Shown here in pieces: positions 24,941 to 33,073 of a stretch of 64,000 nucleotides of DNA. The stretch spans positions 1 to 64,000 of the forward strand of contig CAZHST010000017.1 of NCBI GenBank assembly GCA_964535215.1, read 5' to 3'. Positions within the stretch are counted from its first letter, which is position 1. Every line of letters starts with the position of its first letter. Source of the DNA: JACQHM01 sp964535215 (GTDB lineage Bacteria > Methylomirabilota > Methylomirabilia > Methylomirabilales > JACQHM01). Made by a program: the position numbers and the translations under genes. Under the pieces are notes generated by a model. It did not search any database and was not told the DNA's origin. It worked only from the letters and a program-made list of their open reading frames with translations.

Positions 24941-25741
24941 TTAAGGGTCCACCTTCAAGAGGTATTCCCGGAGCTTGCCAGGATCCGACGACGCCTCAAG
25001 GTATTCACGAACAGCCTGGGGGTCAATCCCGTAGTAAGGGTAGCAGCTCCCAGGCCAGGCCCCACCCTTCACCTCCACAACGGCCACCACCAGAAAATCG
25101 GGGATCGCGGTCAGCTCCGGCTGGGCCTGGAACGAGGCCTTTTCAACGATCCGCTCGGCCGTCAGGATCACCCCCTTGGCCGCCCGACTCATGAGGACAT
25201 CCTCGAAGGGGGTCCCAAAGATCCTGGCATTCCCCGACGCATCGGCCTCCTGGACATGGAGGATGGCCCAGTCTGGCTTGAGCTTCGGGATGACCACCAC
25301 CTCCTCACCGGTGTACGGGTCCTTCACCGTCTTAAAGCCCCGGGCCTCCAGGAGGTCGCTCCCGAACATCCCGGCGATGGGCTGAAACGGGATACCGTAC
25401 GCGGCGGCCCGGAGGCCCGCCATGACCGTGTAGCAGGCGTTCTCACAGGCCCTGACCCTTCCCTCCTCCACCATCCGCCGGTAGTTGGGGGCGAAGCCAA
25501 ACTCGGCCTCGAAACCAACAAACCCTGCATGGATGGCCGAGACGCACCCGGCGGCACAGAGGAGGTCGATATCGTAAGCCCCTCCCGCCTTGACAAGCTG
25601 TAGGTCTCGTTTCCCCTGGCGGGCCAGCTCCCTGGCAAAGGCCAGAGGGGATCGGTGCATTAGGGTCCCGCCCAGCGCAACAAGGCTCCCATCCTGGACC
25701 AGGGCGGCGGCCTCCTGGAGGGACATGATCTTCTCCCCCAT
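24941..25741 (-). CDS. CoA-transferase-like alpha subunit (glutaconate CoA-transferase/IpdA type)
   Basis: 266 aa. The N-terminal SLQEAAALVQDGSLVALGG and the Gly-rich CENACYTVMAGLRAAAYGIPFQPIAG region are typical of the alpha subunit of heterodimeric CoA-transferases. It has the characteristic ILHVQEADASGNARIFG segment. AGGAGGAACGCACC precedes the ATG, and a possible promoter lies just upstream. It is followed after 25 bases by the beta subunit. The substrate is probably a carboxylic acid thioester made by the adenylate-forming ligase in the same gene run. Confidence 0.88.
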   Translation of the reverse strand: MGEKIMSLQEAAALVQDGSLVALGGTLMHRSPLAFARELARQGKRDLQLVKAGGAYDIDLLCAAGCVSAIHAGFVGFEAEFGFAPNYRRMVEEGRVRACENACYTVMAGLRAAAYGIPFQPIAGMFGSDLLEARGFKTVKDPYTGEEVVVIPKLKPDWAILHVQEADASGNARIFGTPFEDVLMSRAAKGVILTAERIVEKASFQAQPELTAIPDFLVVAVVEVKGGAWPGSCYPYYGIDPQAVREYLEASSDPGKLREYLLKVDP

Positions 25742-25769
25742 GGTGCGTTCCTCCTGGAAGGTTTTCTGT

Positions 25770-25799
25770 ATTGTAGCCCCCTCCCCCTCAAAAAAACAA
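25770..25799 (-). promoter_or_regulatory. Possible promoter for the CoA-transferase-like pair
   Basis: Minus strand TTGTTT (25799-25794), 18 bases, TACAAT (25775-25770), with a C-rich spacer on the plus strand. It lies 28 bases before the alpha-subunit ATG. Confidence 0.35.
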
Positions 25800-25826
25800 G
25801 GGAAAGGTCAAGAAACTGAACACCCT

Positions 25827-27284
25827 CTAGGGGCAGAACCAGCCCGCCCGCTTGCAGGCCTCCCCGGGGAAGACGAACATGAACCAGAGGGCGACGGCCA
25901 TGATGCCGCTGAGAAAGCTAAACCAGAGTAAGGCGGTGTTCAGCTTGCTGACCTTGAACCCCTCCGGCAGCCGCCGGTTGTTCAGGAGGAGGATCTGCAG
26001 CGAACCGATGGAGCGGTACACGATGGCGGAGATGGCAACCCCCAGCCAGAGGATGAAAGGCTGCGCCACCGTAATCAGATAGAACCCGGCGATCACCGTT
26101 ACCGTCACCACCACGAAGTAGTAGAAACGGTACGGCCGCTTCCTCTTGCCTGTGACGGCGATGGCGTCGCATGTGGTCCGGCCAATGAACGTGTCGTAGA
26201 AGGGAAACTGGGCATCGTAAAGGGTTACCATGATGAAGAGGAGCATCAGCCAGCCGGCCATCGGACCCAACACGCCCTGGGCGATGGTGGCCATCTGGAT
26301 AGGGACCTCTACACCGGTTGGGACCTTGCCTGTTTGGAGGTACTGCTGGTGCAGGTAGGCGAGCCCTGCCACCGAGTACAGATAGGTCATGAAAACGCCG
26401 CCGATAATCGCCCACCACAGGATGAGGCTGTAGCCTCCGACCTTCACCCACTGCTTCATCTTGCGGCGCTCCCCAGGGTCGTTCGTATCCCAGGGGAGCT
26501 CCTGGGCCGTGATCTCCTCGGGTGGCCGGAGGACCCCGGTCACCTGTCCGGCGTACCTCCCCATCCCGAACCCGGCCCCGATGACCCAGAAACTCACCCA
26601 CATGAGGCTCCCGCCGGGTTGGTTATAAAGGGCCAGGGCGTCCGTGAACGGCAGGGTCTTTGGGTACCCCTCCCGCAGGAAGGTGATCCCCAAGTAGCCG
26701 AGCAGCACCTGCAGGTAATGCTCCGGCTTCGCCGCGATGAGCGTGATCGCCAGCACCAGCAGGATGTTCGCGATCATGATGACGGTAAAGAACTTCTCCA
26801 GGAACCCATACGTCTTGTCCGAGAAGTAGAAGACGATCAGGACCAGCGCGAGGGCGACGGCCGCCCAGAGGTAATGGGGCGGGAGGCCCAGGATCGGTGG
26901 GTTGCCGATGCCGGTGAAACGGTAAGCCGCAATGACGGCTCCCCCCATCCAGGCCGGCCAGGCCCAGGTCAGGAGCGTGACGACGGTCCAGAACCAGGGC
27001 CAGAAGCCGTGGGGCTTCAGGTCGTTGGTGGCCGCAAAGAAGGATCGGCCGGTGCAGATGCTGTACTTGATACACTCGTACACCAGGGCCGTTTCGACGA
27101 CCACCGACACGAGCATGAGCCAGTGCATGTGAAGCGTCCCGCGGGCGGAAACGTTGGGCAGCAGGTAGGCCTCCCCCCCACCGATAGAAATCCCAAAATT
27201 GATGGCCTGGGGCCCTATGGCGGCAAGGAGCCCGGCCAGCGTCAGCGGATAGGGATCCGGCACAGGATAGGTCTTCTGGGTCAT
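25827..27284 (-). CDS. Nramp-like (APC superfamily) membrane transporter
   Basis: 485 aa with about 12 membrane spans. It resembles the Nramp superfamily in overall layout, but the helix-1 metal motif DPGN is replaced by a GGGEAYLLP segment (ISIGGGEAYLL), so it may not carry Mn or Fe. The ATG at 27284 is preceded by AAGAGGAGGGAGGCG; the in-frame GTG at 27311 is less likely. It lies between the amidohydrolase and the CoA-transferase genes, which suggests a solute or cofactor import linked to that pathway. A paralogue sits at 38.7 kb. Confidence 0.82.
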   Translation of the reverse strand: MTQKTYPVPDPYPLTLAGLLAAIGPQAINFGISIGGGEAYLLPNVSARGTLHMHWLMLVSVVVETALVYECIKYSICTGRSFFAATNDLKPHGFWPWFWTVVTLLTWAWPAWMGGAVIAAYRFTGIGNPPILGLPPHYLWAAVALALVLIVFYFSDKTYGFLEKFFTVIMIANILLVLAITLIAAKPEHYLQVLLGYLGITFLREGYPKTLPFTDALALYNQPGGSLMWVSFWVIGAGFGMGRYAGQVTGVLRPPEEITAQELPWDTNDPGERRKMKQWVKVGGYSLILWWAIIGGVFMTYLYSVAGLAYLHQQYLQTGKVPTGVEVPIQMATIAQGVLGPMAGWLMLLFIMVTLYDAQFPFYDTFIGRTTCDAIAVTGKRKRPYRFYYFVVVTVTVIAGFYLITVAQPFILWLGVAISAIVYRSIGSLQILLLNNRRLPEGFKVSKLNTALLWFSFLSGIMAVALWFMFVFPGEACKRAGWFCP

Positions 27285-27347
27285 CGCCTCCCTCCTCTTC
27301 GTCCGGGACACGTCCCGGCCGGTGTCTGGGGCTGAACTTCCAGCCTT

Positions 27348-28202
27348 CTACCCTGCTCCCTCCATCTGCCCAATAGCTTTCGAGAGGAGTCTTCGGGCGT
27401 TTTCCCCCAGGATGGCGGCCTTGGTCTCCTCGCGGAGGGGAAGCGCCCGAAGCTCGTTGAGGTTCACACCAATCCCTGGAGCCCCGGGCCAGTCGCTCCC
27501 GAAGATCACCTTGTGGGCGATCCGCTCCAGCCGTGGGAAGTACCGAAGGAGGTTCCTGGGCGGGAGTCCCGAGATCTCCAGGTAAACGTTCTCATGCATC
27601 TGGGCGAGGAAAAAGGCCTGCTCATACCAGAAGCCCCGACCCCCGTGGGCCAGGATGAGGGGAAGGTCCGGAAAGTCCACGGCCACGTCGTCCACAAAGA
27701 GGGGATCGGCGTACTTCACCCTGGAGCCTTTGAAGACCGAGGAGCCGGTATGGATCAGGACGGGGATCTGGAACTCTTCCGCTTTAGCGTAGAGGCGGTA
27801 AAGCCGGCGGTCGTTGGCGTAGAAGTGCTGGTGGGGGGGATGGAGCTTCAACCCCTGGCAGCCAAGCTCCAGAACACACCGGGTCAGCTCCCTGGCAGGA
27901 TCGGTGACCAGGTGAGGGTTGATGTTGCAGAAGGGGATGAACCTTCGAGTCCTGGCGCAAAATTCGGCAACGTCTTCGTTGGTCACGGTCCCGACGCAAA
28001 GGGGCGAGTATTCGGCCAAGATGACGCCGTAGTCCACCCCTGCCTCCTCCAGCAGCCTCTCCAGGAGCTCCGGCCTGACGAGGCCATCAGGACCCAAGAC
28101 CCGGTCGAGGCCGGAGGTCTCCCGGAACCGGGAGAACAGGTGTCGGACCCACGGATACTCCCCTCCCCGGCTGGTGAGATGAATATGGAAATCAATGACC
28201 AT
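27348..28202 (-). CDS. Amidohydrolase-2 family TIM-barrel metal hydrolase/decarboxylase
   Basis: 284 aa. The N-terminal DFHIHL supplies the H-x-H metal ligands of the amidohydrolase superfamily, with further ligands in KLHPPHQHF, IHTG and LAHGG and a terminal GSDWPG Asp. Family members include hydrolases and non-oxidative decarboxylases acting on aromatic or dicarboxylic acids. It follows the adenylate-forming ligase by 15 bases and precedes the Nramp-like gene, so it probably acts on the same unknown compound. Confidence 0.87.
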   Translation of the reverse strand: MVIDFHIHLTSRGGEYPWVRHLFSRFRETSGLDRVLGPDGLVRPELLERLLEEAGVDYGVILAEYSPLCVGTVTNEDVAEFCARTRRFIPFCNINPHLVTDPARELTRCVLELGCQGLKLHPPHQHFYANDRRLYRLYAKAEEFQIPVLIHTGSSVFKGSRVKYADPLFVDDVAVDFPDLPLILAHGGRGFWYEQAFFLAQMHENVYLEISGLPPRNLLRYFPRLERIAHKVIFGSDWPGAPGIGVNLNELRALPLREETKAAILGENARRLLSKAIGQMEGAG

Positions 28203-28217
28203 CCCTTCTCCCCGCCA

Positions 28218-29501
28218 TCAATCCCACTTCCTCCGATCCACGATCCTCCCTTTAGCCTCCGGCAGGGTGCCGGTGGGAACCACCTCGATCTCAGCCCGAA
28301 GCTTCAAAAGGTCCCGGATTGTCTTCTGAAGCTCAGCCAAGGGGGGTGGCTGGTTGATGCCTTCCTTCAGGGCGATCCTGAAGGTCATCTCATCCTGATA
28401 GCCCCTCCGATCAACAACCACCTCCCATCGGGTGATGACGGGGAAGCGGTCCATGATCTCCTCCACCTGCCGGGGATGGACAAACATCCCCCTGACCTTC
28501 GTCGCTTCGCCTGTCCGGCCGAGGATCTTCAAAAGTCTCTTCGAGGTGCGCCCGCATGGGCAAGGCTCCTCCCCAAAGGCCGCCAGGTCCCCGGTGCCGA
28601 ACCGGATGAGGGGATAGACCTTGTTAAACGTGGTGACAACCACTTCCCCCGGCTCTCCAGGTCCTTTGGGTTCTCCTGTTTCGGGGTCGAGGATCTCGAC
28701 CAGGACCTCGGGGGAGATGTGCATCCCGGAGGCGTATGAACACTCATAGGCAATAGCCCCAACATCGGCAGTTCCGTAGCCCTGCCGGACCAGGATCCCG
28801 AGCTTCTCTTCTAAAGTATTCCTTAAAGATTCTTGAAGCATCTCACCGCTAACAAAGGCAATTTCGAGGGATAGATCCTTCTTTAGATCGAAGCCCAACT
28901 CTTCAGCCTTCTCGGCAATCACCATCAGAAAGCTGGGGGTGCCCACATACCCCACCACGGGGAGATCCCGCATGACCCGGGCCTGAAGTTCGCTGTTCCC
29001 CGTTCCGGCAGGAACGACAATGCACCCGATGGAAGAAAGCCCGTTATCCATCATCATCCCGCCGGGGGTAAAGTGGTAGGCGAAGCAGTTCTGGACCACG
29101 TCCCCTTCTCGAAACCCTGCCGCGTACAGGGCCCTCCCCATCCCGAAGTAGCCCGGTTCTCTTCCCTCAGGGTCGTAAATAGGCCCAGGGGAAATATAGA
29201 TCCTTCGGACCTCGCTCAGAGAGACGCCCAGGAGATCCCCAAAAGGGCGGGCCTGCTTCTGGAGATCAACCAGTTCCGATTTCTTGAGCACGGGAAGCCT
29301 TCGGAGATCCTCGGGCCTTTGGAGGTCAGGAGGCCCAATTCCGGCCTGCTGGAAACGCCTTCTCGTCCCTTTCGAGTGAGCATAGGCGTATTGGGCAACA
29401 GCCTGGAGCTGGGCCCGTTCATAAGCCTCGCGTTCATCCACCGGCATCACCTCCAGGGTATCAAAATACCCTGTCGTTCGCCGGGGCCGATCCTTCAGCA
29501 T
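28218..29501 (-). CDS. Phenylacetate-CoA ligase-like adenylate-forming enzyme with altered P-loop
   Basis: 427 aa, size and layout of PaaK-type ligases that make aryl- or acyl-CoA via an acyl-AMP. Later motifs are present: YGTADVGAIAYEC, IRFGTGDLA, GRTGEATKVRGMFVHP and the C-terminal Lys region EAKGRIVDRRKW. The usual Gly/Ser/Thr-rich P-loop (SSGTTGKP type) is replaced by YISPGPIYDPEG, so ATP use is uncertain, although such a variant may mark a subfamily. A CPCG cluster near residue 312 may bind metal. GGAGGGGGAG precedes the ATG. First gene of the operon with the amidohydrolase. Confidence 0.87.
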   Translation of the reverse strand: MLKDRPRRTTGYFDTLEVMPVDEREAYERAQLQAVAQYAYAHSKGTRRRFQQAGIGPPDLQRPEDLRRLPVLKKSELVDLQKQARPFGDLLGVSLSEVRRIYISPGPIYDPEGREPGYFGMGRALYAAGFREGDVVQNCFAYHFTPGGMMMDNGLSSIGCIVVPAGTGNSELQARVMRDLPVVGYVGTPSFLMVIAEKAEELGFDLKKDLSLEIAFVSGEMLQESLRNTLEEKLGILVRQGYGTADVGAIAYECSYASGMHISPEVLVEILDPETGEPKGPGEPGEVVVTTFNKVYPLIRFGTGDLAAFGEEPCPCGRTSKRLLKILGRTGEATKVRGMFVHPRQVEEIMDRFPVITRWEVVVDRRGYQDEMTFRIALKEGINQPPPLAELQKTIRDLLKLRAEIEVVPTGTLPEAKGRIVDRRKWD

Positions 29502-29654
29502 CTCCCCCTCCAGAGGTCGAGCGTTAAAACTCGGCCATAGGAAACCTGATGCTGTTCTACCGGGATGCCCGTAATCTGTCCCCTTTGACCCATCACTGTA
29601 TCTCTCCTAACCGATGGGTGTCAAGGCTTTTCCCAGGAAGAACTCTCCTTTTCG

Positions 29655-29684
29655 TTGACAGGGGCCTCCCTCGAGTGGTAAATA
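29655..29684 (+). promoter_or_regulatory. Predicted sigma-70 promoter of the LPS-core gene set
   Basis: TTGACA (29655-29660), 18 bases, TAAATA (29679-29684). Transcription would begin near 29691, which excludes an upstream TTG at 29688 as start of the next gene and supports the ATG at 29733. Confidence 0.55.
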
Positions 29685-29732
29685 AGGTTGACGCAGGAAG
29701 CAGGTGGATTCGCCACAACCCCGCTTCTAAAC

Positions 29733-30410
29733 ATGGGCAACCGACTGGATGATGGCTTCTCGTGGAGGGGATCAGGGGGCTGTCTAAATTTGGACGCGTT
29801 GAAAAAGACAGCCCTGATTCGCGACCCCTTCGAATTCCTGATGGTCCCAGATATTCTCAAGCGGGAAGCCAAGGCATCGCTGGAGTTTGATTTTCCGCGG
29901 ATTTCTCGCCCCGGGAGTTTCCCGGTCAGCGAACTCGAGTATGGACCGGCCTTTGCCTCTCTGCTGGAAGAACTCCGGGGACCCGAGCTACAGGTGGCGG
30001 TGTCGGAGAAATTTGGGATTGATCTCTCCCAACGTCCCACCCTGATCACGATCCGGGGTCGCTGCCGAAGGGAGGATGGCCGGGTCCATACCGACGCGAC
30101 ATGGAAGATAGTCACGGTGTTAATATACCTGAATGATCGGTGGGGGCACGAGGGGGGACGCCTGCGGCTGCTCCGCAGTCAAAACCTGGAGGATGTGGTG
30201 GTGGAGGTCCCGCCAGAATGGGGAACGTTCCTGGCGTTCCGGGTCTCTGACCGGTCATGGCACGGGCATAGGCCCTTTGAGGGGGAACGGCGGGTGATTC
30301 AGCTGAACTGGGTGACCGATCGAAGGGTGGTGGATCGTGAACTGGCCCGCCACAGGTGGTCGGCGCGGCTCAAAAGGTTGCTCCCTTTCCCTTGGCTGGG
30401 CGGCTATTAG
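29733..30410 (+). CDS. 2-oxoglutarate/Fe(II)-dependent oxygenase
   Basis: About 225 aa, soluble. It has the iron triad of the double-stranded beta-helix oxygenases: H119 and D121 in GRVHTDATWK, distal His in SWHGH (177 or 179), and the 2OG-binding Arg in GERRVIQLNW. Substrate unknown. Its stop is one base before the ATG of a family-9 glycosyltransferase, so the two are translationally coupled. This suggests hydroxylation of an LPS sugar (compare KdoO, a Kdo 3-hydroxylase) or of a surface protein. The start is uncertain because no clear ribosome site precedes 29733. Confidence 0.82.
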   Translation: MGNRLDDGFSWRGSGGCLNLDALKKTALIRDPFEFLMVPDILKREAKASLEFDFPRISRPGSFPVSELEYGPAFASLLEELRGPELQVAVSEKFGIDLSQRPTLITIRGRCRREDGRVHTDATWKIVTVLIYLNDRWGHEGGRLRLLRSQNLEDVVVEVPPEWGTFLAFRVSDRSWHGHRPFEGERRVIQLNWVTDRRVVDRELARHRWSARLKRLLPFPWLGGY

Positions 30411-30411
30411 G

Positions 30412-31416
30412 ATGCGGATCGCCATCATCCGGCTCACCTCGTTAGGGGATCTCGTCTACACCCTTCCCCTCGCCCACGCCCTTCGTTGCCACAGCCCGAC
30501 TTCGCACATCGTGTGGATCGTCGAGGAGCGGGAGAAGACGCTTCTCCTTCACAATCCGGTTGTGGATGAGGTGGTGGTGGGTCCGACCCGCCGCTGGCGG
30601 CGGGAGCTGAAGACCCCCATCGGCGCCATGAAGGTCGCTCGCGAGGTTAAACTGCTGGGGCAAAGACTTAAGTCGCTTCAGCTCGATGTGGCCATCGATC
30701 CGCAGGGACTTCTCAAGAGCGCGATCTTCACCATCCTGACCCGGGCTCCCGTCCGGATCGGCTTTGGATGGCGCCACGCCAGGGAGCCGCTTTCCTCCCT
30801 CTTCACCACCCATCGGGTGACTCCACCGGCCTCGGCCCTCCACCTGGTGGAGAAGCAATTGAGCCTCCTCCAGCCGCTTGGGATCCAACCCCGGGAGATC
30901 GCCTTCCCCCTCCCCTTTGTCCCATCCGCCGAGGAGAAGGCCGCAGCCCTGCTTCAACAGCATGGGGTGACCGGGCAGGATCGCCTGGTGGTCCTCATCC
31001 CGGCCACGAGGCGGCCTGCCAAGAAGTGGCCGCTGGCCTCCTTTCGCCTTTTGGCCGAGCGCCTGATGGACGAGGCCGGGGTTGGGGTCCTCCTCCTTGC
31101 CGGCCCTGGGGAGGAGGGGTTGCTCCAGGCTATAGCCCAAGGCCTTGATGGTCATCCCATCCTGGCCCCTTCCACCTCCATCCCTGAGGTCTTGGCGTTC
31201 CTCCGGCGGGCCCACTTAGCCGTTGGGAACGATACGGGCCCCCTCCACCTGGCCGCGGCCTTAGGGGTACCTACCATCGGTCTCTACGGGCCTACCCGGC
31301 CTGAGCAGAACGGCCCCTATGGACCGAGGATCCGGGTCATCCAGAGCCCGACGCGGCGGATGGAGGACATCCCGGTGGAGGTGGTTTTCCAGGCTGTCGT
31401 CGAGTGGCTGTCGTAG
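30412..31416 (+). CDS. Family-9 glycosyltransferase (ADP-heptose:LPS heptosyltransferase type)
   Basis: 334 aa. The N-terminal MRIAIIRLTSLGDLVYTLP is the classical start of WaaC/WaaF/RfaQ heptosyltransferases; the middle DRLVVLIPATRRPAKKWP and the C-terminal GNDTGPLHLAAALGVPTIGLYGPT hold the nucleotide-sugar binding site. It adds heptose from ADP-heptose to the inner core of lipopolysaccharide at the cytoplasmic membrane face. The frame is open upstream but belongs there to another gene; the ATG at 30412 gives the normal N-terminus. It lies between the oxygenase and a family-2 transferase. Confidence 0.93.
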   Translation: MRIAIIRLTSLGDLVYTLPLAHALRCHSPTSHIVWIVEEREKTLLLHNPVVDEVVVGPTRRWRRELKTPIGAMKVAREVKLLGQRLKSLQLDVAIDPQGLLKSAIFTILTRAPVRIGFGWRHAREPLSSLFTTHRVTPPASALHLVEKQLSLLQPLGIQPREIAFPLPFVPSAEEKAAALLQQHGVTGQDRLVVLIPATRRPAKKWPLASFRLLAERLMDEAGVGVLLLAGPGEEGLLQAIAQGLDGHPILAPSTSIPEVLAFLRRAHLAVGNDTGPLHLAAALGVPTIGLYGPTRPEQNGPYGPRIRVIQSPTRRMEDIPVEVVFQAVVEWLS

Positions 31417-31447
31417 GGGATTCCGTTCTTCTTGAGGAAGGGGAATC

Positions 31448-32254
31448 ATGGCTCAGGGGCTTTCGGTGACGATCATCACGAAAAACGAGGAGGGGCGGAT
31501 CCGCAGGTGTCTGGAGAGTGTGAGCTGGGCCCAGGAGATCGTGGTGGTGGATGCGGAGTCGACTGACCGAACGGTCGAGATCGTCCGGGCGTTCACGCCA
31601 AAGGTCTTTGTCAGGCCCTGGCCTGGTTTTTCAGCCCAGAAGAACTTCGCCATCGCCCAGGCCACCCAACCCTGGATCCTTGCTCTAGACGCCGATGAGT
31701 GGGTGAGCCCGGAGCTTCGCGAGGAGATCCAGGCTGTTCTCGAGGCCGACGGTCCTCTGGACGGATACTACATCCCCCGCAGGGGCTTTTTCTTAGGCCG
31801 GTGGATCCGCCACGGTACCTGGTTCCCCGACTACCAGCTCCGCCTCTTCCGACGGGGCCGTGGGGCCTTTCAGGCCAAAAGCGTCCATGAGGCGGTGGAG
31901 GTCAAGGGGCGGCTCGGCTACCTCAAGGCCCCCCTCCTCCATTTCAGCTACCACGGCATTGGGGACTTCGTCCAACGGTCTAACCTCTATTCCAGCCTGG
32001 CCGCCCAGGATCTCATTCGCCGGGGTAAGCGGATCTCGGTAGCAGATCTCCTCCTCCGCCCACTCGGTCGGTTTTGCTCGATGTACTTCCTCCACCGGGG
32101 TTTCCTGGATGGAAGACACGGTCTCCTCCTCGCTATTCTTTACAGTTACTATGTCTTCCTCCGCTCCGCGAAGGCGTGGGAAATCAGCTGGGGGTCGGCG
32201 ATCACACCTTTGAAAAACCCCGACCAGGCTGACCAGGATCCGCCGCGGGAGTAG
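31448..32254 (+). CDS. Family-2 glycosyltransferase (LPS core WaaE/KdtX type)
   Basis: 268 aa. GT-A fold with SVTIITKNEEGRIRRCLESV at the start, VDAESTDRT, and the metal-binding DADE (ILALDADEW, about residue 80), then GYYIPRRGFFLGRWIRHG and the PDYQLRLFRRG segment typical of WaaE-like glucosyltransferases of LPS core. The C-terminus has a hydrophobic, membrane-near region. GAGGAAGGGGAATC precedes the ATG. Third gene of the surface-glycan set after the heptosyltransferase. Confidence 0.93.
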   Translation: MAQGLSVTIITKNEEGRIRRCLESVSWAQEIVVVDAESTDRTVEIVRAFTPKVFVRPWPGFSAQKNFAIAQATQPWILALDADEWVSPELREEIQAVLEADGPLDGYYIPRRGFFLGRWIRHGTWFPDYQLRLFRRGRGAFQAKSVHEAVEVKGRLGYLKAPLLHFSYHGIGDFVQRSNLYSSLAAQDLIRRGKRISVADLLLRPLGRFCSMYFLHRGFLDGRHGLLLAILYSYYVFLRSAKAWEISWGSAITPLKNPDQADQDPPRE

Positions 32255-32269
32255 AATGGAAGGCTCCCC

Positions 32270-32298
32270 TTGACCTTTCCTCTCCTCTGGCGACAATA
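32270..32298 (+). promoter_or_regulatory. Possible promoter for the first liv/acyl-CoA synthetase operon
   Basis: TTGACC (32270-32275), 17 bases, ACAATA (32293-32298). It would place the transcript start only a few bases before the livG ATG, so the mRNA would be nearly leaderless, and no clear Shine-Dalgarno is seen there. Confidence 0.35.
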
Positions 32299-32311
32299 AA
32301 GGGCAATCCCG

Positions 32312-33073
32312 ATGGAGAAGCTAAGAGTCGAGGATCTCCATCTCAGCTTCAAAGGGGTCAAGGCCATTGACGGGGTCGGCTTCGGGGTCCAACAGGGGGA
32401 GATCTTCGCCATTATCGGACCGAATGGGGCGGGGAAGACGTCGGTCCTAAACTGCATTAGCGGCTTCTACCGGCCGGAGAGGGGGAGGATCTTCCTCAAC
32501 GGGAGAGAGATCACGACCCTCCCTCCGCAGAAGCGGGCTGCCCTTGGGGTGGCCAGGACCTTTCAGAATGTCGAGCTGTACCGGAGCGGGACGGTGGTGG
32601 CCAACATCCTGGCCGGGAGGATCCCGAAGATGCGGCGGGGGATCATCGCCGCCGGGATCTACTGGGGACCGAAGCAGCGAGAGGAGATCGTCCACCGGAT
32701 CAAGGCCGAGGAGATCCTGGATTTTCTCGACCTGGAGGAGTACCGGTACCGGATCGTCCGGGAGCTCTCCTACGGGATTCAGAAAAAAGTGGAGCTGGGA
32801 AGGGCTCTTGCCCTCGAGCCGAAGCTCCTCCTCCTTGACGAGATCATGGCCGGCTTGACCGTTGATGAGAAGCTGGACATGGCCCGGTACATCCTCGAGC
32901 TGAAGGAGGTCAGGAAGATCCCAATTATCCTGATCGAGCACGATATGGGGGTTGTCATGGACCTGGCCGATCGGGTCCTGGTCATGGACTATGGTCGGGT
33001 GATCGCCTTGGGGGTTCCGAAAGAGATCCGGGGAGATCCCATGGTGGTCCAGGCCTACCTGGGGGATGGATGA
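32312..33073 (+). CDS. livG: Branched-chain-type ABC transporter ATP-binding protein (LivG)
   Basis: 253 aa. Walker A GPNGAGKTS, signature ELSYGIQKKVELGRAL (a variant of LSGGQ common in LivG linked to acyl-CoA synthetases), Walker B LLLLDEIMAGL and an H-loop in IEHDMGVV. It powers uptake through LivH and LivM encoded downstream. Its stop overlaps the acyl-CoA synthetase ATG by four bases. The matching LivF and binding protein appear to be those on the minus strand at 46.4-48.5 kb. Confidence 0.92.
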   Translation: MEKLRVEDLHLSFKGVKAIDGVGFGVQQGEIFAIIGPNGAGKTSVLNCISGFYRPERGRIFLNGREITTLPPQKRAALGVARTFQNVELYRSGTVVANILAGRIPKMRRGIIAAGIYWGPKQREEIVHRIKAEEILDFLDLEEYRYRIVRELSYGIQKKVELGRALALEPKLLLLDEIMAGLTVDEKLDMARYILELKEVRKIPIILIEHDMGVVMDLADRVLVMDYGRVIALGVPKEIRGDPMVVQAYLGDG

